DNA of 64,000 nucleotides from Nematostella vectensis (taxonomy: Eukaryota; Cnidaria; Anthozoa; Actiniaria; Edwardsiidae), in assembly GCF_932526225.1 (NCBI RefSeq), contig NC_064037.1, forward strand, positions 2,440,203 through 2,504,202. Reading direction: 5' to 3'. Shown here one piece after another: positions 1 through 11,503 of this stretch. The notes under the pieces were generated by a model. The model did no database searches and was not told where the DNA came from. It saw only the letters and a list, made by a program, of their open reading frames with translations. The position numbers were made by a program, and so were the translations under genes. How positions within the stretch are numbered: the stretch's first letter is position 1; every line of letters begins with the position of its first letter.

Positions 1-443
1 AAGTCATGTCATTTCAGTTGTACACACCTATTTCAAATGAAATTACTCTCAAGAATCCATTTGTCATAACAACAGTGGCACATGATGGTAGCATGCAAAT
101 GGCTGAATCCTCATCAGGCTCACAACAAAGAATGGCACACTTCTCCAAGCATGGATTTTATTTGATTATGTTACTTAATTCTTTTTATTTGTTACCCATA
201 ATGCAGGGCTACGACACATGGATTCTCGGAGTGACAATCTTTTTTGAATAGGTGTATGTTGTAATCAAACAGAATCAATCAAAATACCCAAATAGTCGGA
301 TACGTTAACCAGAGTATAAATATGGATCCCCAAAAACTGGTAGTCGACTACCTGTTTTTTTTAATCAAGCAGAATAGTTTGATTCTGGGAAGTTCGCTAA
401 GTATTATGATTGACTCACTGTCTATTTTATACTGTATTTTTAG
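1..443 (+). other. intron sequence of the myotubularin gene, no exon seen
   Basis: This stretch precedes the first recognisable myotubularin exon. The exon that should carry the catalytic Cys-X5-Arg loop is not here, so it must lie upstream of the window. The open frame at 6-251 has no similarity I recognise and no flanking splice signals that fit the gene. Confidence 0.6.
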
Positions 444-3400
444 GGTTTCAAGATTCTGATAGATCGGGAATGGCTTCAATTTGGGCACCGATTTGCAGAT
501 AGGTGTGGGCATGGCTCAGACATAGATGAAAATGAGCGCTGCCCGGTGTTTCTCCAGTGGCTGGACTGTGTACACCAACTGCAGAAACAATTCCCTTCCT
601 CCTTTGAATTCAATGAGACTTATCTGGTAAGTACCATCTCTATTTTCATGTTTTTTTCTATTTTAATTTTTCTTCTCTTAAAAATCGCCATCACAATTAT
701 CAACACCATCACAGCCATCACCATCTCAATCACAAACATCATCATTGCCATCACAGCCATTGCCATCTCAATCACAAACATCCTCATCGCCATCACAATC
801 ATCCTCATCACCATCACAATCATCATCATTGCCAACATCATCACCATAATCGCAATTATTATTTATCATCATTGTCATTCAATTTATGACTTGCCTTCTC
901 TTTATCATCTTTTTATCGTCATTATTAATTGCATCCATTTTCCTCATTCAAACATTCTCCCTTTCTATCCCAGGCCTTCACCTCCTCTTTCTCTTCCATC
1001 TATCCCTCCTTGTTTTTATTCTTTCTCACGTTTCACCCTCCATATCCCCACCCCCCATTACCCTTTACCAATAATCATGTTTTTTACCCTCCATATCCTC
1101 ACCCCCTGTTACCCTTTACCAATAATCATGTTTTTTACCCTCCATATCCCCACCCCCCATTACCCTTTACCAATAATCATGTTTTTTACCCTCCATATCC
1201 TCACCCCCTGTTACCCTTTACCAATAATCATGTTTTTGTTGAGCAGATCAAACTTCTGCATCACACCTATTCGTGTTTGTTTGGCACGTTCCTTGGCAAC
1301 AATGAGCATGGGCGACACACGGATGCCATCAAGGCACGCACCTTGTCTGTGTGGTCCTACATCTTACCCAGGAAGAAGGACTTTCGCAACTTGCTCTATG
1401 CAGGAGGAGGGGACCAGGTGTGTTCCTGTATTCAGCTTTTAATACAAAGGTTTTCCCAAAGCGTCCTGTAAAGTCATGGTATTGCTGCATTTGAGTGGTC
1501 CAAGTCGCCATCCACGTCAATCACTAATATATGATGGTTAAACGCCAGTGATGACTTGACACACCCACGGTTTTTATTACAATCAAGGAGCTTGAAGCTG
1601 GAGCTCGAACTTTTTCTCTGTAAAAATCCTACGTTGGGTGTGAACATACCGGAGCACCTGTAATGAATGTAGCATTTTCTTTTAGGTTCTGCAACCATCT
1701 TACCATCTTCGCAGCCTTCAGCTTTGGTCAGCAGTTTACCTCGCCTACCCGACAGACTTTGCAGGTCACGTGTCATCTGATCACTCTGAGCCAGCCAACA
1801 AAAACCCCTCATCCCCAACCCCTCCGCGTTTTCCCTTTAATCACAGCGATACCAATCTAGAAATGAAGGCCGGTGTGTCTGATGAGCTTCCTGCGTCCAA
1901 GTCGGATGGGGACCTGGCCGCCTGCCTGCGTAATGACCCTTGCAAAAATTCCTTAGATGATAATGAGGATAATCTAACAAAATCCACAGGGAACGGGGTC
2001 TCCGTAGGCTCCAAAAATGGCGTCTGTTGTCGTTGTCGTTCTGTGGATGGTATGAACTGCGTGCATTCTGGTCTCGTGAATGGTCACGTGACGGACTCAC
2101 AAAGCGACCAGAGCATGTACTACAGCATGGCCGGGTCTTGCACTCCCGAGGAGGGAGGTGACGGGGAGTTCAGCGACAGCATGTCTAGTAGTACAGCCAC
2201 TGTCGTTTTGGAGCGCAGTCAAACGGGTAGTGAGCTAGAATCCAGGGAGTGTGACTCCGCCGTTTTGGAAGGCAGTCAAACGGATAGTGAGGTAGAATCC
2301 AGGGAGTGTGACTCCGCTCCGGAAAATAACGTCAAGGATAATGTTAACGTTGACAAAAACTCTAAGAACCTTTTAAAAAAGTCTGATTCAAGTTATAGTT
2401 GTGAGACAAGTAAAGCCGAGTGTAAAAGGCTTGAGGCTTCATCTTACGAGGACTTGTCGCCGCATTCAGGCGAGGAGAGTGAAACTCAAACGACGGATCA
2501 TAAAGAAAATGATAAAGACATTGAATCAGATGAGGGCCCTAGTGCCACTCTACCTGGACTTCCTAGAAATTCACAGCCTTTGGTGGCCGAGGATGATTCC
2601 AGCAAAGAGGTATCGTCCAGGACAGAGACCAGTACTCAGACATTAGGTAGCGCAAGTAGCACAACGGCCGCGACACAGACTTGTGAGACCACGACTACCC
2701 TGGCCCGTTCGCATCCCGTCTATGCACGCTTCCTTGACAGCGACGGGCTGACGGCGGTACCAGACCCTATCCAGGACAGGCTGCGCCAGATCGAGATGAT
2801 GTATCAGGCCCAGATCGAGGCGCTGCATTGCCAGGTAGTGGAAGAGAGGCGCCGGAGGGTGCAAGGGTGTGGCGATGCCGGTTTACAGGGACGCCATGGT
2901 GACCTAGCAGATGAGGTGGTAAGTATTTCGCCTTCCAGTCGATAAAAGTGTGGTCGAGGCCTGGGCTAAGGATCGGGGGATACGCGCAGAAGATGTGGGT
3001 CATGTATCATGTCTACAGTAGGCTGAATTAGATCGATATGCCAAAGAGTCTAGGACTGTCTTTTCCCTAGTATGTGTCATTCTCACTTCACAGTGCTCGC
3101 TGCCGGACTCAACGCAAAGCGGGGACCAACCCCCACCGTCGTGTGGCAGCAGTGCCGACGAGACGAGCTGGATTCAGATTGACGAAGGCGACGCGGAGCC
3201 GACCCGATGGGTTCCCGACCACGCTGCGACTAACTGTGCCAATTGTCACACGGGCTTCTGGATCGCGAACAGAAAACACCACTGCAGGTAGCAAGCGGCT
3301 AATGCTGCACGGTGTAAAATGAATTATGGAAATCATTATGGAAGGGGGTGGGGAATTTAAGAGTGAAATTTGATGCATCCTTTTTTAAGCCGATTAAGGA

Positions 3401-4395
3401 CGCATACCTGTCACTCAGCATCTCTCACATGGAAAAGATGAAGGTCGATGAGCAGCTAGCGAGCCACACATCGGGCACATTGACCACACATCGGGCACAT
3501 TGACCACACATCGGGCACATTGACCACACATCGGGCACATTGACCACACATCGGGCACATTGACCACACATCGGGCACATTGACCACACATCGGGCACAT
3601 TGACCACACATCGGGCACATTGACCACACATCGGGCACATTGACCACACATCGGGCACATTGACCACACATCGGGCACATTGACCACACATCGGGCACAT
3701 TGACCACACATCGGGCACATTGACCACACATCGGGCACATTGACCACACATCGGGCACATTGACCACACATCGGGCACATTGACCACACATCGGGCACAT
3801 TGACCACACATCGGGCACATTGACCACACTTCGGGCACATTGACCACACTTCGGGCACATTGACCACACTTCGGGCACATTGACCACACTTCGGGCACAT
3901 TGACCACACATCGGGCACATTGACCACACATCGGGCACATTGACCACACATCGGGCACATTGACCACACATCGGGCACATTGACTACACATCGGGCACAT
4001 TGACTACACATCAGGCACATTGACTACACATCGGGCACATTGACAACGCAGGGCGAGAGCCAAGAGCCCTGTGTTGTGGAGCAAGCTATAGAAAAACCTT
4101 GTGCAGGAAAGGAAAATACAAATACATTGTCGGGAAGAAGAGTTTTAAAACAAAACGAAAAAATTATCATTTGTCATGAAAGTTTTTAAAATTCTTTTTT
4201 TGTTTTTCTTTCTCCAGGAACTGTGGCCAAGTATTCTGTAGCACGTGTTCAGACCACAAGTTACCAGTCCCCGAGGAGCAGCTTTACGATCCCGTCCGTG
4301 TGTGTATCCACTGCTTTGGCAAGCTGGTTTCCATGGAAACACGCGAAAACGGTGGACGAAGGCGCGGTCACGAGGTCAACTCGGTCCCAGGCTAG
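444..4395 (+). CDS. MTMR3/4: myotubularin-related phosphatase of the MTMR3/MTMR4 type, C-terminal FYVE (5' partial)
   Basis: Exons are 444-626, 1247-1417, 1686-2918, 3094-3287 and 4218-4395 (stop TAG 4393-4395), about 652 codons, all phase-consistent. The first exon begins [20 protein letters not shown], the conserved segment just after the catalytic loop of the phosphatase domain. Exon 2 continues it ([15 protein letters not shown]) and exon 3 ends it ([10 protein letters not shown]). The rest of the 1.2-kb exon 3 is a low-complexity Ser/Glu/Asp linker ending in a probable coiled coil ([18 protein letters not shown]). Exons 4 and 5 encode a full FYVE finger: WVPD, RKHHCR, four CxxC-type pairs and RVC. 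The arginine codon ending RKHHCR is split by the last intron. Family members dephosphorylate PI3P and PI(3,5)P2 on endosomes and autophagic membranes. The catalytic exon is off-window, so activity cannot be judged. Length and FYVE position fit MTMR3/4 rather than other myotubularins; 3 versus 4 cannot be decided. Confidence 0.93.
683..860 (+). repeat. imperfect CATCAC/CATCAT simple repeat in myotubularin intron
   Basis: The stretch is built from variants of catcac, catcat and cacaatcatc. It lies in the intron between 626 and 1247. It accounts for the long Ile/Thr- or Met/Val-rich open frames on both strands here, which are not genes. Confidence 0.85.
1035..1238 (+). repeat. 51-bp tandem repeat, 4 copies, ending at a 3' splice site
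   Basis: Unit starts accctccata recur at 1035, 1086, 1137 and 1188, an exact 51-bp period. Each unit is pyrimidine-rich and ends in ccaataatcatg plus a T run, resembling a branch site and polypyrimidine tract. The last copy runs into the real acceptor (ag at 1245-1246). The 17-codon open-frame repeat is a by-product. Confidence 0.9.
2204..2317 (+). repeat. 57-bp in-frame tandem duplication inside myotubularin exon 3
   Basis: Two copies begin cgttttgga at 2204 and 2261. Each encodes a 19-residue unit ending in ESRECDSA in the acidic linker. The copies differ at a handful of bases, so the duplication is fairly recent and has kept the reading frame. Confidence 0.85.
3460..4044 (+). repeat. 20-bp minisatellite, about 29 copies, in the FYVE-splitting intron
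   Basis: The unit is tgaccacacatcgggcacat. Most copies are identical; a block near 3821-3900 has cact for caca, and the last few copies have tgactac. It lies in the 930-bp intron (3288-4217) that interrupts the FYVE zinc finger. Because 20 is not a multiple of 3 and the minus strand has no stop in any phase, it yields three overlapping long open frames of the same Cys/Val-rich peptide. These are artefacts. Confidence 0.95.
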
Positions 4396-4803
4396 CTTTT
4401 AGCACAGTAATTCTCTAAAGCATAGTATATGTGATTTTCTTCTGCGATGCCTTATAAATATTAGGTCTTATATAAAATATTACGATAGATACGATTTCTA
4501 TTAAATGTTTATTATTATATTGTATTTATGTTTACAAGTATGACTTGTAATAATGATTGTTAACCGAAGAGTTCAACGCCTCTCTTGTACAATACTTTAG
4601 CTGTGATTTTTATAGGTTATAGAAAATTGCAACAATGAATCCCAAAACTTTACATAAAAGATTCGAGAAACATTGAAAAAAAATCGACTTTTAGGTGAAT
4701 TTCGGAGTATTTTTAGAGCGTTAAGTATGTTGTCTTGGGTTGTCTGTGTGTCAGCCTAGCTCTCCCGAGGTTATCTGTTATATGGACGGTGAATATGATG
4801 GTT

Positions 4804-4809
4804 AATAAA
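4804..4809 (+). terminator. candidate poly(A) signal of the myotubularin gene
   Basis: AATAAA occurs about 410 bp after the stop codon, with a second copy near 4833. No cleavage site can be seen directly. The assignment rests only on the hexamer and its position. Confidence 0.4.
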
Positions 4810-7375
4810 AGACGGTTAATAATATGACGGTTAATAAATCGTCGATAATGAGGTGAATTTCTCCCTAGACTGGGGCTGTTGAAAAACCGTGTGAAGCGAT
4901 CTAAAATGCCTGATCATCGAAAGACTATAGAAATATAATTCATAAAGCCCTTTTTTCAAGCTTAGAAGGTCAAACTTTAAAAATCTGAAATTGCATTTGG
5001 TTTACTCTGCCAACCACGTGATTCGAGTTATTAGCCACTCAGGTTACTCTGCCAACCACGTGATTCAAGCTGTTAGCCAATCAGTTGGAAGATACCCATT
5101 CTTTCGTTTTCGTCCCTGGGTGGGCATGAACCACCAACATTTCGGTTAACAGCCGATAGCGCTAAAAGATCGCGCTTTCAAGGCTTGAACAGACACTGAA
5201 TTCAACTAATTGCACCTAATGGTTTTCGGGCAACTTGAGATTATCCTGTTGCCTAACTATGGGGCGTCGACCAGATGCTTACGACAAAACGAACGGCCTC
5301 ACGTGCTAACATCACGTCACCTGTGCGCTACGGAGAACAGAGTAAGGCAGAATCAAGGAATTTTTGTTAAGCATTCATCAAAGGATAGGGTCTACTCGGT
5401 GCGACGTCTGAACGAATAAATACTATAACACACGCGTACTCCCTCCCCCCTTGACCACCAAAATTTCTTAATGAAAGATCGCCAAATACTATTCTTTTGC
5501 AATTATATCTATGACTTCGCGGCCTACCCCCTATGGGTTGGAGAGTAACAAGCAGCGAATTAAAAATAAAACCTTGTATTGAACATATAACCTTTACGAT
5601 TGGCGCTTAACATTCATATTATAATCAGAACTATTTAGATCTCAAGTAAAACATTAATATTTGATGATAAACTAATCACTTTTGCCATTCCGCTTGTTTT
5701 AACCCTTCGCAACGCTCTTAGAGAAGCTTGCTAAGTTTCTTGTTTTTATTCACCTCAACTCCAATTTTGTACATGATAACTGCGTACGACGAAAAATTAC
5801 AGTCCATACTTAGGTGGGTATTTAAATTAACTCCCTTCGTGCTTAGTTGTAATGTTTAGTATCTCCCTTAAACATATTTCTATAGCTATAGATGGTATCT
5901 GGGATATTTTTTTTTTTTTGAAGGCAAGAAAGTAATTCTTTGAAACTAGTGCCTTTCTCACGATTTGAACTTTGAAATACTTTTAAGTATTTTAAAAAAG
6001 CTTATTTTTCTCCGCTTGTTCCATATCTTTATGAAGTCATTTATATTTAATTGTTTTACTGTGTACTTTTACAAAACAAGTCGCAACTAAAAAGTCGCAA
6101 AGGACGGAACATTTGACCTGGAAATACGTCGAGCCTAAAATCGTGTTAAGGTCTAGAGTACCCTGGCCCTCATATTAATTCATTTATTCACAATATATAA
6201 AATAAAATATATATGCGTATGCGTAGACACACATAAAAGGAATGCATATCAACTCCCGCAGCAGTCCCCTTTTATTTTTTTTAAATAAAATTAAAAAAAA
6301 AAAACACGAGAAAACATATACCTTGCAGCCTCCTGTGCTATTTTCTTTGGAAAGTGGAATATCAGAGAGAAAATTTGCATCTCTGATTTCCTGGTCAGGT
6401 ATCCCAGGATAGTTCAAAGTGTTTTTAGATAAAAGAATTTCCAATATCCAAGTAGTATCCCCTCCTCCCCCTCCCCCATTAAGAAGTAAGTAAGGGCAAA
6501 TTTATTTGTTTCTCGCAGAAATTAGAAGAAACCTGACAGCAAAATGAACGATGCAACACGCATGCGTCCCCAAGGAAGTTGCATTGGTGAGTTCTTGTAC
6601 CCAGGCCTTCGTGGGCAAATGCCACTTAATCGAGAATTGTTCTTCCAAAATTAGATCCTTTTTTATGAGTTGTCAAGCTGTTAAAAAAACATGACGCTTC
6701 TAACTGCTTGACAGCCATAGAAGTTATCCCCACAAGCAATGATTTAGCGTTGTAAAATGGTTTATAAGCGACACTTCATTACACAAAGCAATTTCCCTCA
6801 CCTCTTAAGAGGCTTAATGGCTAAGTTTTCGAAGCTACAAATGCATACCGAAATTACTGTAAGGGAAATTATTTTGTTGTACAATTTGGGCTGGATTTTG
6901 CAAATCCTGAAAGGGCAATTCAATTTTATCTTTAATCATAAATTATCAGTAATGAAGTCTCCTTTCCTTTTGTGTTTTATTATCAACATTGAAAAGCTGG
7001 CAAAATATTTATGTATTTGCTCTTGTACATTTCATTTTCCACTTCGACTTTGGCCAGAGAAAAATGTAACAAACTCTATATATCTATACTCTAGAGCAGC
7101 TATAAAGACTCAAAGAGTCGCAAAACTAGATAAAAAAACTTACTATTAAACTTTTTATCTGACTAAGAAAAACTTAAACGTTTTTTTTTTTTTTTTTTTC
7201 ATTATCTAGGAAATCAGTTCTCGTTTATTATTCATGAGAATAAGTGTCAAAAACAACTTTTGTTCCGGAGGAAAAAATATCCTAAACTTCAACACAAATA
7301 ACTGTAAATTATCCATAAGGTGATTGTCACCCTCGGGAACGCTTATCATTATAGTTAATTTTATGCATAACCAAC
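4810..7375. other. intergenic stretch, no gene seen
   Basis: Apart from the 43-bp duplication, this region is AT-rich with homopolymer runs (for example the T run near 7178-7199). The open frames of 60-130 codons lack codon bias, splice context or recognisable motifs. Confidence 0.5.
4999..5084 (+). repeat. two-copy 43-bp tandem duplication
   Basis: The string actctgccaaccacgtgatt recurs at a 43-bp offset, followed by a diverged attagcca segment. Each copy holds a CACGTG E-box. No gene is attached to it. Confidence 0.75.
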
Positions 7376-7463
7376 ATGTCGACTGCTCCAAGGAAAAATG
7401 CTTATAGAGCTAAACACGAAATGGCTCCAAAGAATAAGGCTGATAAGAAAAAGGAGAAACAAG
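7376..7463 (+). CDS. candidate first coding exon, lysine-rich, unidentified
   Basis: The ATG opens a short Lys/Ala-rich peptide (MSTAPRKNAYRAKHEMAPKN, then a KADKKKEK tail) ending at a GT donor (caag|gtaatg) in phase 1. I do not recognise the protein. A second candidate first exon at 8860-8956 ends in the same phase with the same caag|gt context. No downstream exon is secure. It may be a chance open frame. Confidence 0.22.
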
Positions 7464-7810
7464 GTAATGCCGATTCAGTGATGCGTAAACGTTAAGTATT
7501 TTAACTGCTAAGTAATTTGTACTTGGACTTATCTTAGGGGTATAAAAACATTTTTAAAAAATGTCTAGAGATTTCAATGCCAAGAAGTTCAAATAATAGT
7601 ATTTTTTTTTATTACAATTGCTGAATTAGGAAAGCCATTGGCATTTTTGGCTACATTGATGCTTTTTTAATTGAGAGGTTAGAATTGACCACAAGTTCAA
7701 CCGACATGTTCAACAAATGCGACGACGTACGAATCCAGCCTAAGTGTGTCAGGTTGAATAAAAATAGAATCAAAAAGCCCAAACTGTCGCGATCTCGTAC
7801 CAGAACAATG

Positions 7811-7951
7811 AATACAATACACCAAAAACTGGAAATCGACTCTGCCAAATTTTCGTCTTTAATAAGACTTCTTCAGGAGTCTGCCCTGAAGAAGTCTTAT
7901 TAAAGACGAAAATTTGGCAGAGTCGATTTCCAGTTTTTGGTGTATTGTATT
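7811..7951. repeat. perfect palindrome: 67-bp arms, 7-nt loop
   Basis: Bases 7811-7877 are the exact reverse complement of 7885-7951, separated by agtctgc. The right arm carries cctgaagaa, then gtctt paired with aagac across a 4-nt loop, then gaaa. This resembles a hammerhead ribozyme core (CUGANGA, stem II, GAAA) with one extra A before stem II. The arm-flanking string aggttgaataaaaa occurs on both sides (about 7749 and 7952). Hammerhead motifs are known in Penelope-like retroelement termini, which often lie in inverted orientation; a relic of such an element is one explanation. Confidence 0.9.
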
Positions 7952-8859
7952 AGGTTGAATAAAAAGATACAGTGAAGTAGAAAGAGAGAATAAGGCGGAT
8001 AAATAGATACCTTTATGGTAACATGGTGACTTCTAACACCTCAGTGTTGTTGATTTGACGACAACCGTCGGGAAATTATAGAAAAGGGAGGTGATAAGAA
8101 CCTTTAAAATTACCCGCTGTTCCCATTGACACTGTTTATTTTTTTGGTAAAACGCCATTGCTTTACTCAATACTTCTTCTTCTTCACAGTATTCTGTGTG
8201 CAAACAAAATTTGCAAAATGGCAAATATTATTTTATCGCAATCCTTTCTCTCTTCGCTTTTTTAGACATTTATTCAATGAGTGGACTTCTCTTGCTTCCA
8301 ATATTCAAATCTGAGCGACTTTTTTGTAAGTTTTATTGTTTATTTTTTTAGCAGCATTACCATTTCCACTTTTTAAATACTAAAATAACAAGAAGCGCGT
8401 CTATGTTTGTTTTACTTTTAATCTTTAATTAGAACAAATAAAGTAGAAATATTTGGAAAAATAAAGCTAGTATCACTCATGGTAGCTTTTTTTTGTGTAT
8501 GCTACTCTCATCAGCAGCTGTAAAATTCACATGAAACAGGTGACGCCACGTAACATTCAAAACGCTCTTCAGTTTCCGTCTTACCTAGACAGGAGTTGTG
8601 AGAGCCTATTTGAGAGCCACTGAGAATATTAAAATTCGGTTTTAAATCGTCCCGAGTTTGTTGCGATATCAGCTTTTCAAGATATGCAGCGACGACTTGC
8701 TTTGTTTGTTGGATTACCGCTTGTCGAAAGAGGCCTCATTAGAAATTCAAATAGCGTCTAGAAAAAAGTTAAAATTAGAACGAGAGGTAGCGGATGAAGC
8801 CTGCGAGACAAATCCGGCAAAATCTTATTGAGTTTTCAGATTTCGCGCGATCCTAAGCT

Positions 8860-8956
8860 ATGTCAAGAAGACGGAGGGCTGCTATGAAAGAGGCGATTCA
8901 AGAAAATGTCCCTTCCACAAATTTACCCCGAAAAGAGAAGAGAAATACCCATCAAG
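8860..8956 (+). CDS. candidate first coding exon, basic N-terminus, unidentified
   Basis: The ATG begins MSRRRRAAMKEAIQENV, continues with a Lys/Arg-rich segment and reaches a GT donor (catcaag|gtttgt) in phase 1. A possible phase-matched continuation is at about 9596 (ccag|tacgagac), reading into an acidic/basic stretch before running into G-rich repeat. I cannot name a family, and no other support exists in the sequence. Confidence 0.22.
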
Positions 8957-10090
8957 GTTTGTTAGTATTGAAATAATTTTCCTTGCAAAAGTCGTAAAGT
9001 TGCTACACTACTAATTAATAAGGTATTTTTTGGAAACGGGAATGTTTTGATTACGGATGAACATCATTGCTGTATCAATTATTGTATTTCGAGGTTGTTT
9101 CCCTTTAAATTTTGTAAATTATTTTAGAGAATTGATGTGGAGTTGGTAGTGACATAATGTACACACGATAGGTTGCTAGGAAGCCCTTTTTGCTTCCTTT
9201 AGAACAATAGCTCTCTATATGTCAAATACGCCAGATTATATTGAAATAAGAATCTTAGCATGGCTGATGATGAGTGGTGATTTGAATCCATAGGTGTCAA
9301 ACTTTTCTAAACATACGGTCTGTAAATTTCGCAGCAGTAATGTTTGTATCATTACTCCCATTACTTTTCTATTGTGTTGGAAGAAAAAAGTCAAATTTAA
9401 GTCCGAGGCTTGTATATCTGAATGTGTATTTCCGAATTTACATGAAATGCTTTTCATGATTCAATAACGCTATCCTCATTTATGTTAATAAATTTGCTAT
9501 TTTAATTTAAATGTTCTATTTTGACATTGATAACATTTGCTATTGAATGCTAGGTTAATTTGCTAATAGCCATCAAAACTATGTATCGTGCCAGTACGAG
9601 ACAACAACGAAAAAGTAGAAGACGATGGCAAAAAATGGAATAATCAGGCGCGGCAGAGTGGTCCCATAAATGGGGGGCCAAAGTTGGGGGGAGGGGTGGG
9701 TAGTGGTTCCAGGGGGAGGGGTGGTTGGTGGTTTTAGGGGGGAGGGGTGGTTGGTGGTTCCAAATCCTATTTATAAGAACGCTGGGATTTTAAACTGTTC
9801 AACAAATTTCATGTTGGTTGCTATATACCGCTTGAAACCCGTTGGTTTAAAAAGACGTTAATATATAAAGAAACATCCGCTCGGAAAAGTGGTGGGGCCC
9901 TGCCCCTCCCTTTCGAAAGTAGGGGGCTGGCGCCCCCCCTGAATATCTGTAAAAGAGTCACGTGAAAAAGCCTAAGGGTTCAATTGACTTTGACTACGTT
10001 ACTGTGATTACGTTCGCTAGTGTAGAAAATAACGTTCTTAGTTTATTTTCATCTGTTTCTGACCATAATGTTTTTTATGCTTGGGCTGGT
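8957..10090. other. intergenic, with G-rich repeat near 9660-9960
   Basis: The only structure is a run of ggggaggggtgg-type imperfect repeats at about 9670-9765 and a GC-rich patch near 9890-9945 resembling the edges of dispersed repeats elsewhere in the window. No gene is supported. Confidence 0.5.
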
Positions 10091-10185
10091 TATGATCGTT
10101 CTTGATCGCAGCTAATTGGCCGAACGATCGCAACCAATCGCATTCCGATATTATATATGATCGCACACGATCGCAGGATGAGCAG

Positions 10186-10345
10186 TTGCGTAGCCAGGAT
10201 TTTTAACAGGAGGGGGCCCAAAAGGCCTTTTCAAGGAATTTTCTCCTGTGTTTTAGATAATGTCTCATACATTTACTGTATTTTTGGCTGCTTGAAGAGG
10301 GCGGGGGGGCGGGGCCCCTGGGCCACCCCCCTGGCTACGCCCCTG
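10186..10345 (+). mobile_element. short TIR element with gcgtagccagg ends, inserted in the 33-bp array
   Basis: The element begins gcgtagccaggattttt and ends with the inverse cctggctacgc. It interrupts the minisatellite: one unit ends before it (10166-10185) and the array resumes after it. A close relative in the opposite orientation is at 59353-59487 and shares the internal segment, so this is a dispersed non-autonomous family. Confidence 0.75.
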
Positions 10346-10354
10346 GCGAATTTC

Positions 10355-11222
10355 AATATAATCTCACACGATCGCAGGGTGAGTTTCCATATAATCGTTC
10401 ACGATCGCAGGGTGAGTTTCCATATAATCGTACACGATCGCAGGGTGAGTTTCCATATAATCGTACACGATCGCAGGGTGAGTTTTCATATAAACGCACA
10501 CGATCGCAGGGTGAGTTTCCATATAACCGTACACGATCGCAGGGTGAGTTTCCATATAATCGCACACGATCGCAGGGTGAGTTTCCATATAATCGCACAC
10601 GATCGCAGGGCGAGTTTCCATATAATCGTACACGATCGCAGGGCAAGTTTCTATGTAATCATACACGATCGCAGGGTGATTCCATATAATCGCACACGAT
10701 CGCAGGGTGATTCCATATAATCGCACACGATCGCAGGGTGATTCCATATAATCGCACACGATCGCAGGGTGATTCCATATAATCGCACACGATCGCAGGG
10801 CAAGTTTCTATGTAATCATACACGATCGCAGGGTGATTCCATATAATCGCACACGGTCGCAGGGTGAGTTTCCATATAATCGCACACGATCGCAGGGTGA
10901 GTTTCCATATAATCGCACACGATCGCAGGGTGAGTTTCCATATAATCGCACACGATCGCAGGGTGAGTTTCCATATAATCGTACACGATCGCAGGGTGAG
11001 TTTCCATATAATCGTACACGATCGCAGGGTGAGTCTCCATATAATCGCACACGATCGCAGGGTGAGTTTCCATATAATCGTACACGATCGCAGGGCAAGT
11101 TTCTATGTAATCGTACATGATCGCAGGGCGAGTTTCCATATAATCGTACACGATCGCAGGGCAAGTTTCTATGTAATCATACACGATCGCAGGGTGATTC
11201 CACATAATCGCACACGATCGCC
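10355..11222 (+). repeat. 33-bp (and 31-bp) minisatellite rich in CGATCG
   Basis: Units contain cacgatcgcagggtgagttt then ccatataatcg; variant units lack two or three bases (gggtgattcc). About 26 copies are present, each with the palindrome CGATCG, and scattered half-units occur from about 10100. The array ends roughly 280 bp before the IFT22 start codon. The repetitive His/Asp/Arg open frames on both strands are artefacts of the 33-bp period. Confidence 0.95.
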
Positions 11223-11503
11223 TGCGATCAAATAGAACCTCGCCCTCGCGAACGCTTTTTCCCGCCTTCGTGGCCAAAGCCGTCTTCTCCGAGGCGTTTG
11301 TTTCTTGTGATTAGTATTGTATATTGCTTTTCTTTCATCGTTAACATAAGTACAAATTCGCCGCCTTTTTATTCTATTACATGCTTGATTTTGCCGTCTT
11401 CAGGTTTCCTGTGCATCTTACCCAGTCCCTACTCACCCATAGCGGACATCTTGTTTATTCTTCAGCGGGTCGAAAACGAAAAGAGACGAGTGTTTACCTC
11501 GGG

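Noticed and set aside
546-1471. Open frames of 180-298 codons on the plus strand
   Set aside because: They run through a simple repeat and a 51-bp array in an intron; only the exon pieces inside them are coding.
3415-4020. Three overlapping Cys-rich minus frames of 174-201 codons, like a metal-binding protein
   Set aside because: They are three phases of the same 20-bp minisatellite inside an intron.
10355-11222. CRISPR-like regularly spaced repeats
   Set aside because: Units are contiguous tandem copies with no unique spacers, in a eukaryotic genome.
10157-11277. His/Asp/Arg repeat proteins on both strands
   Set aside because: Products of the 33-bp array; no start context, and units with other lengths shift the frame.
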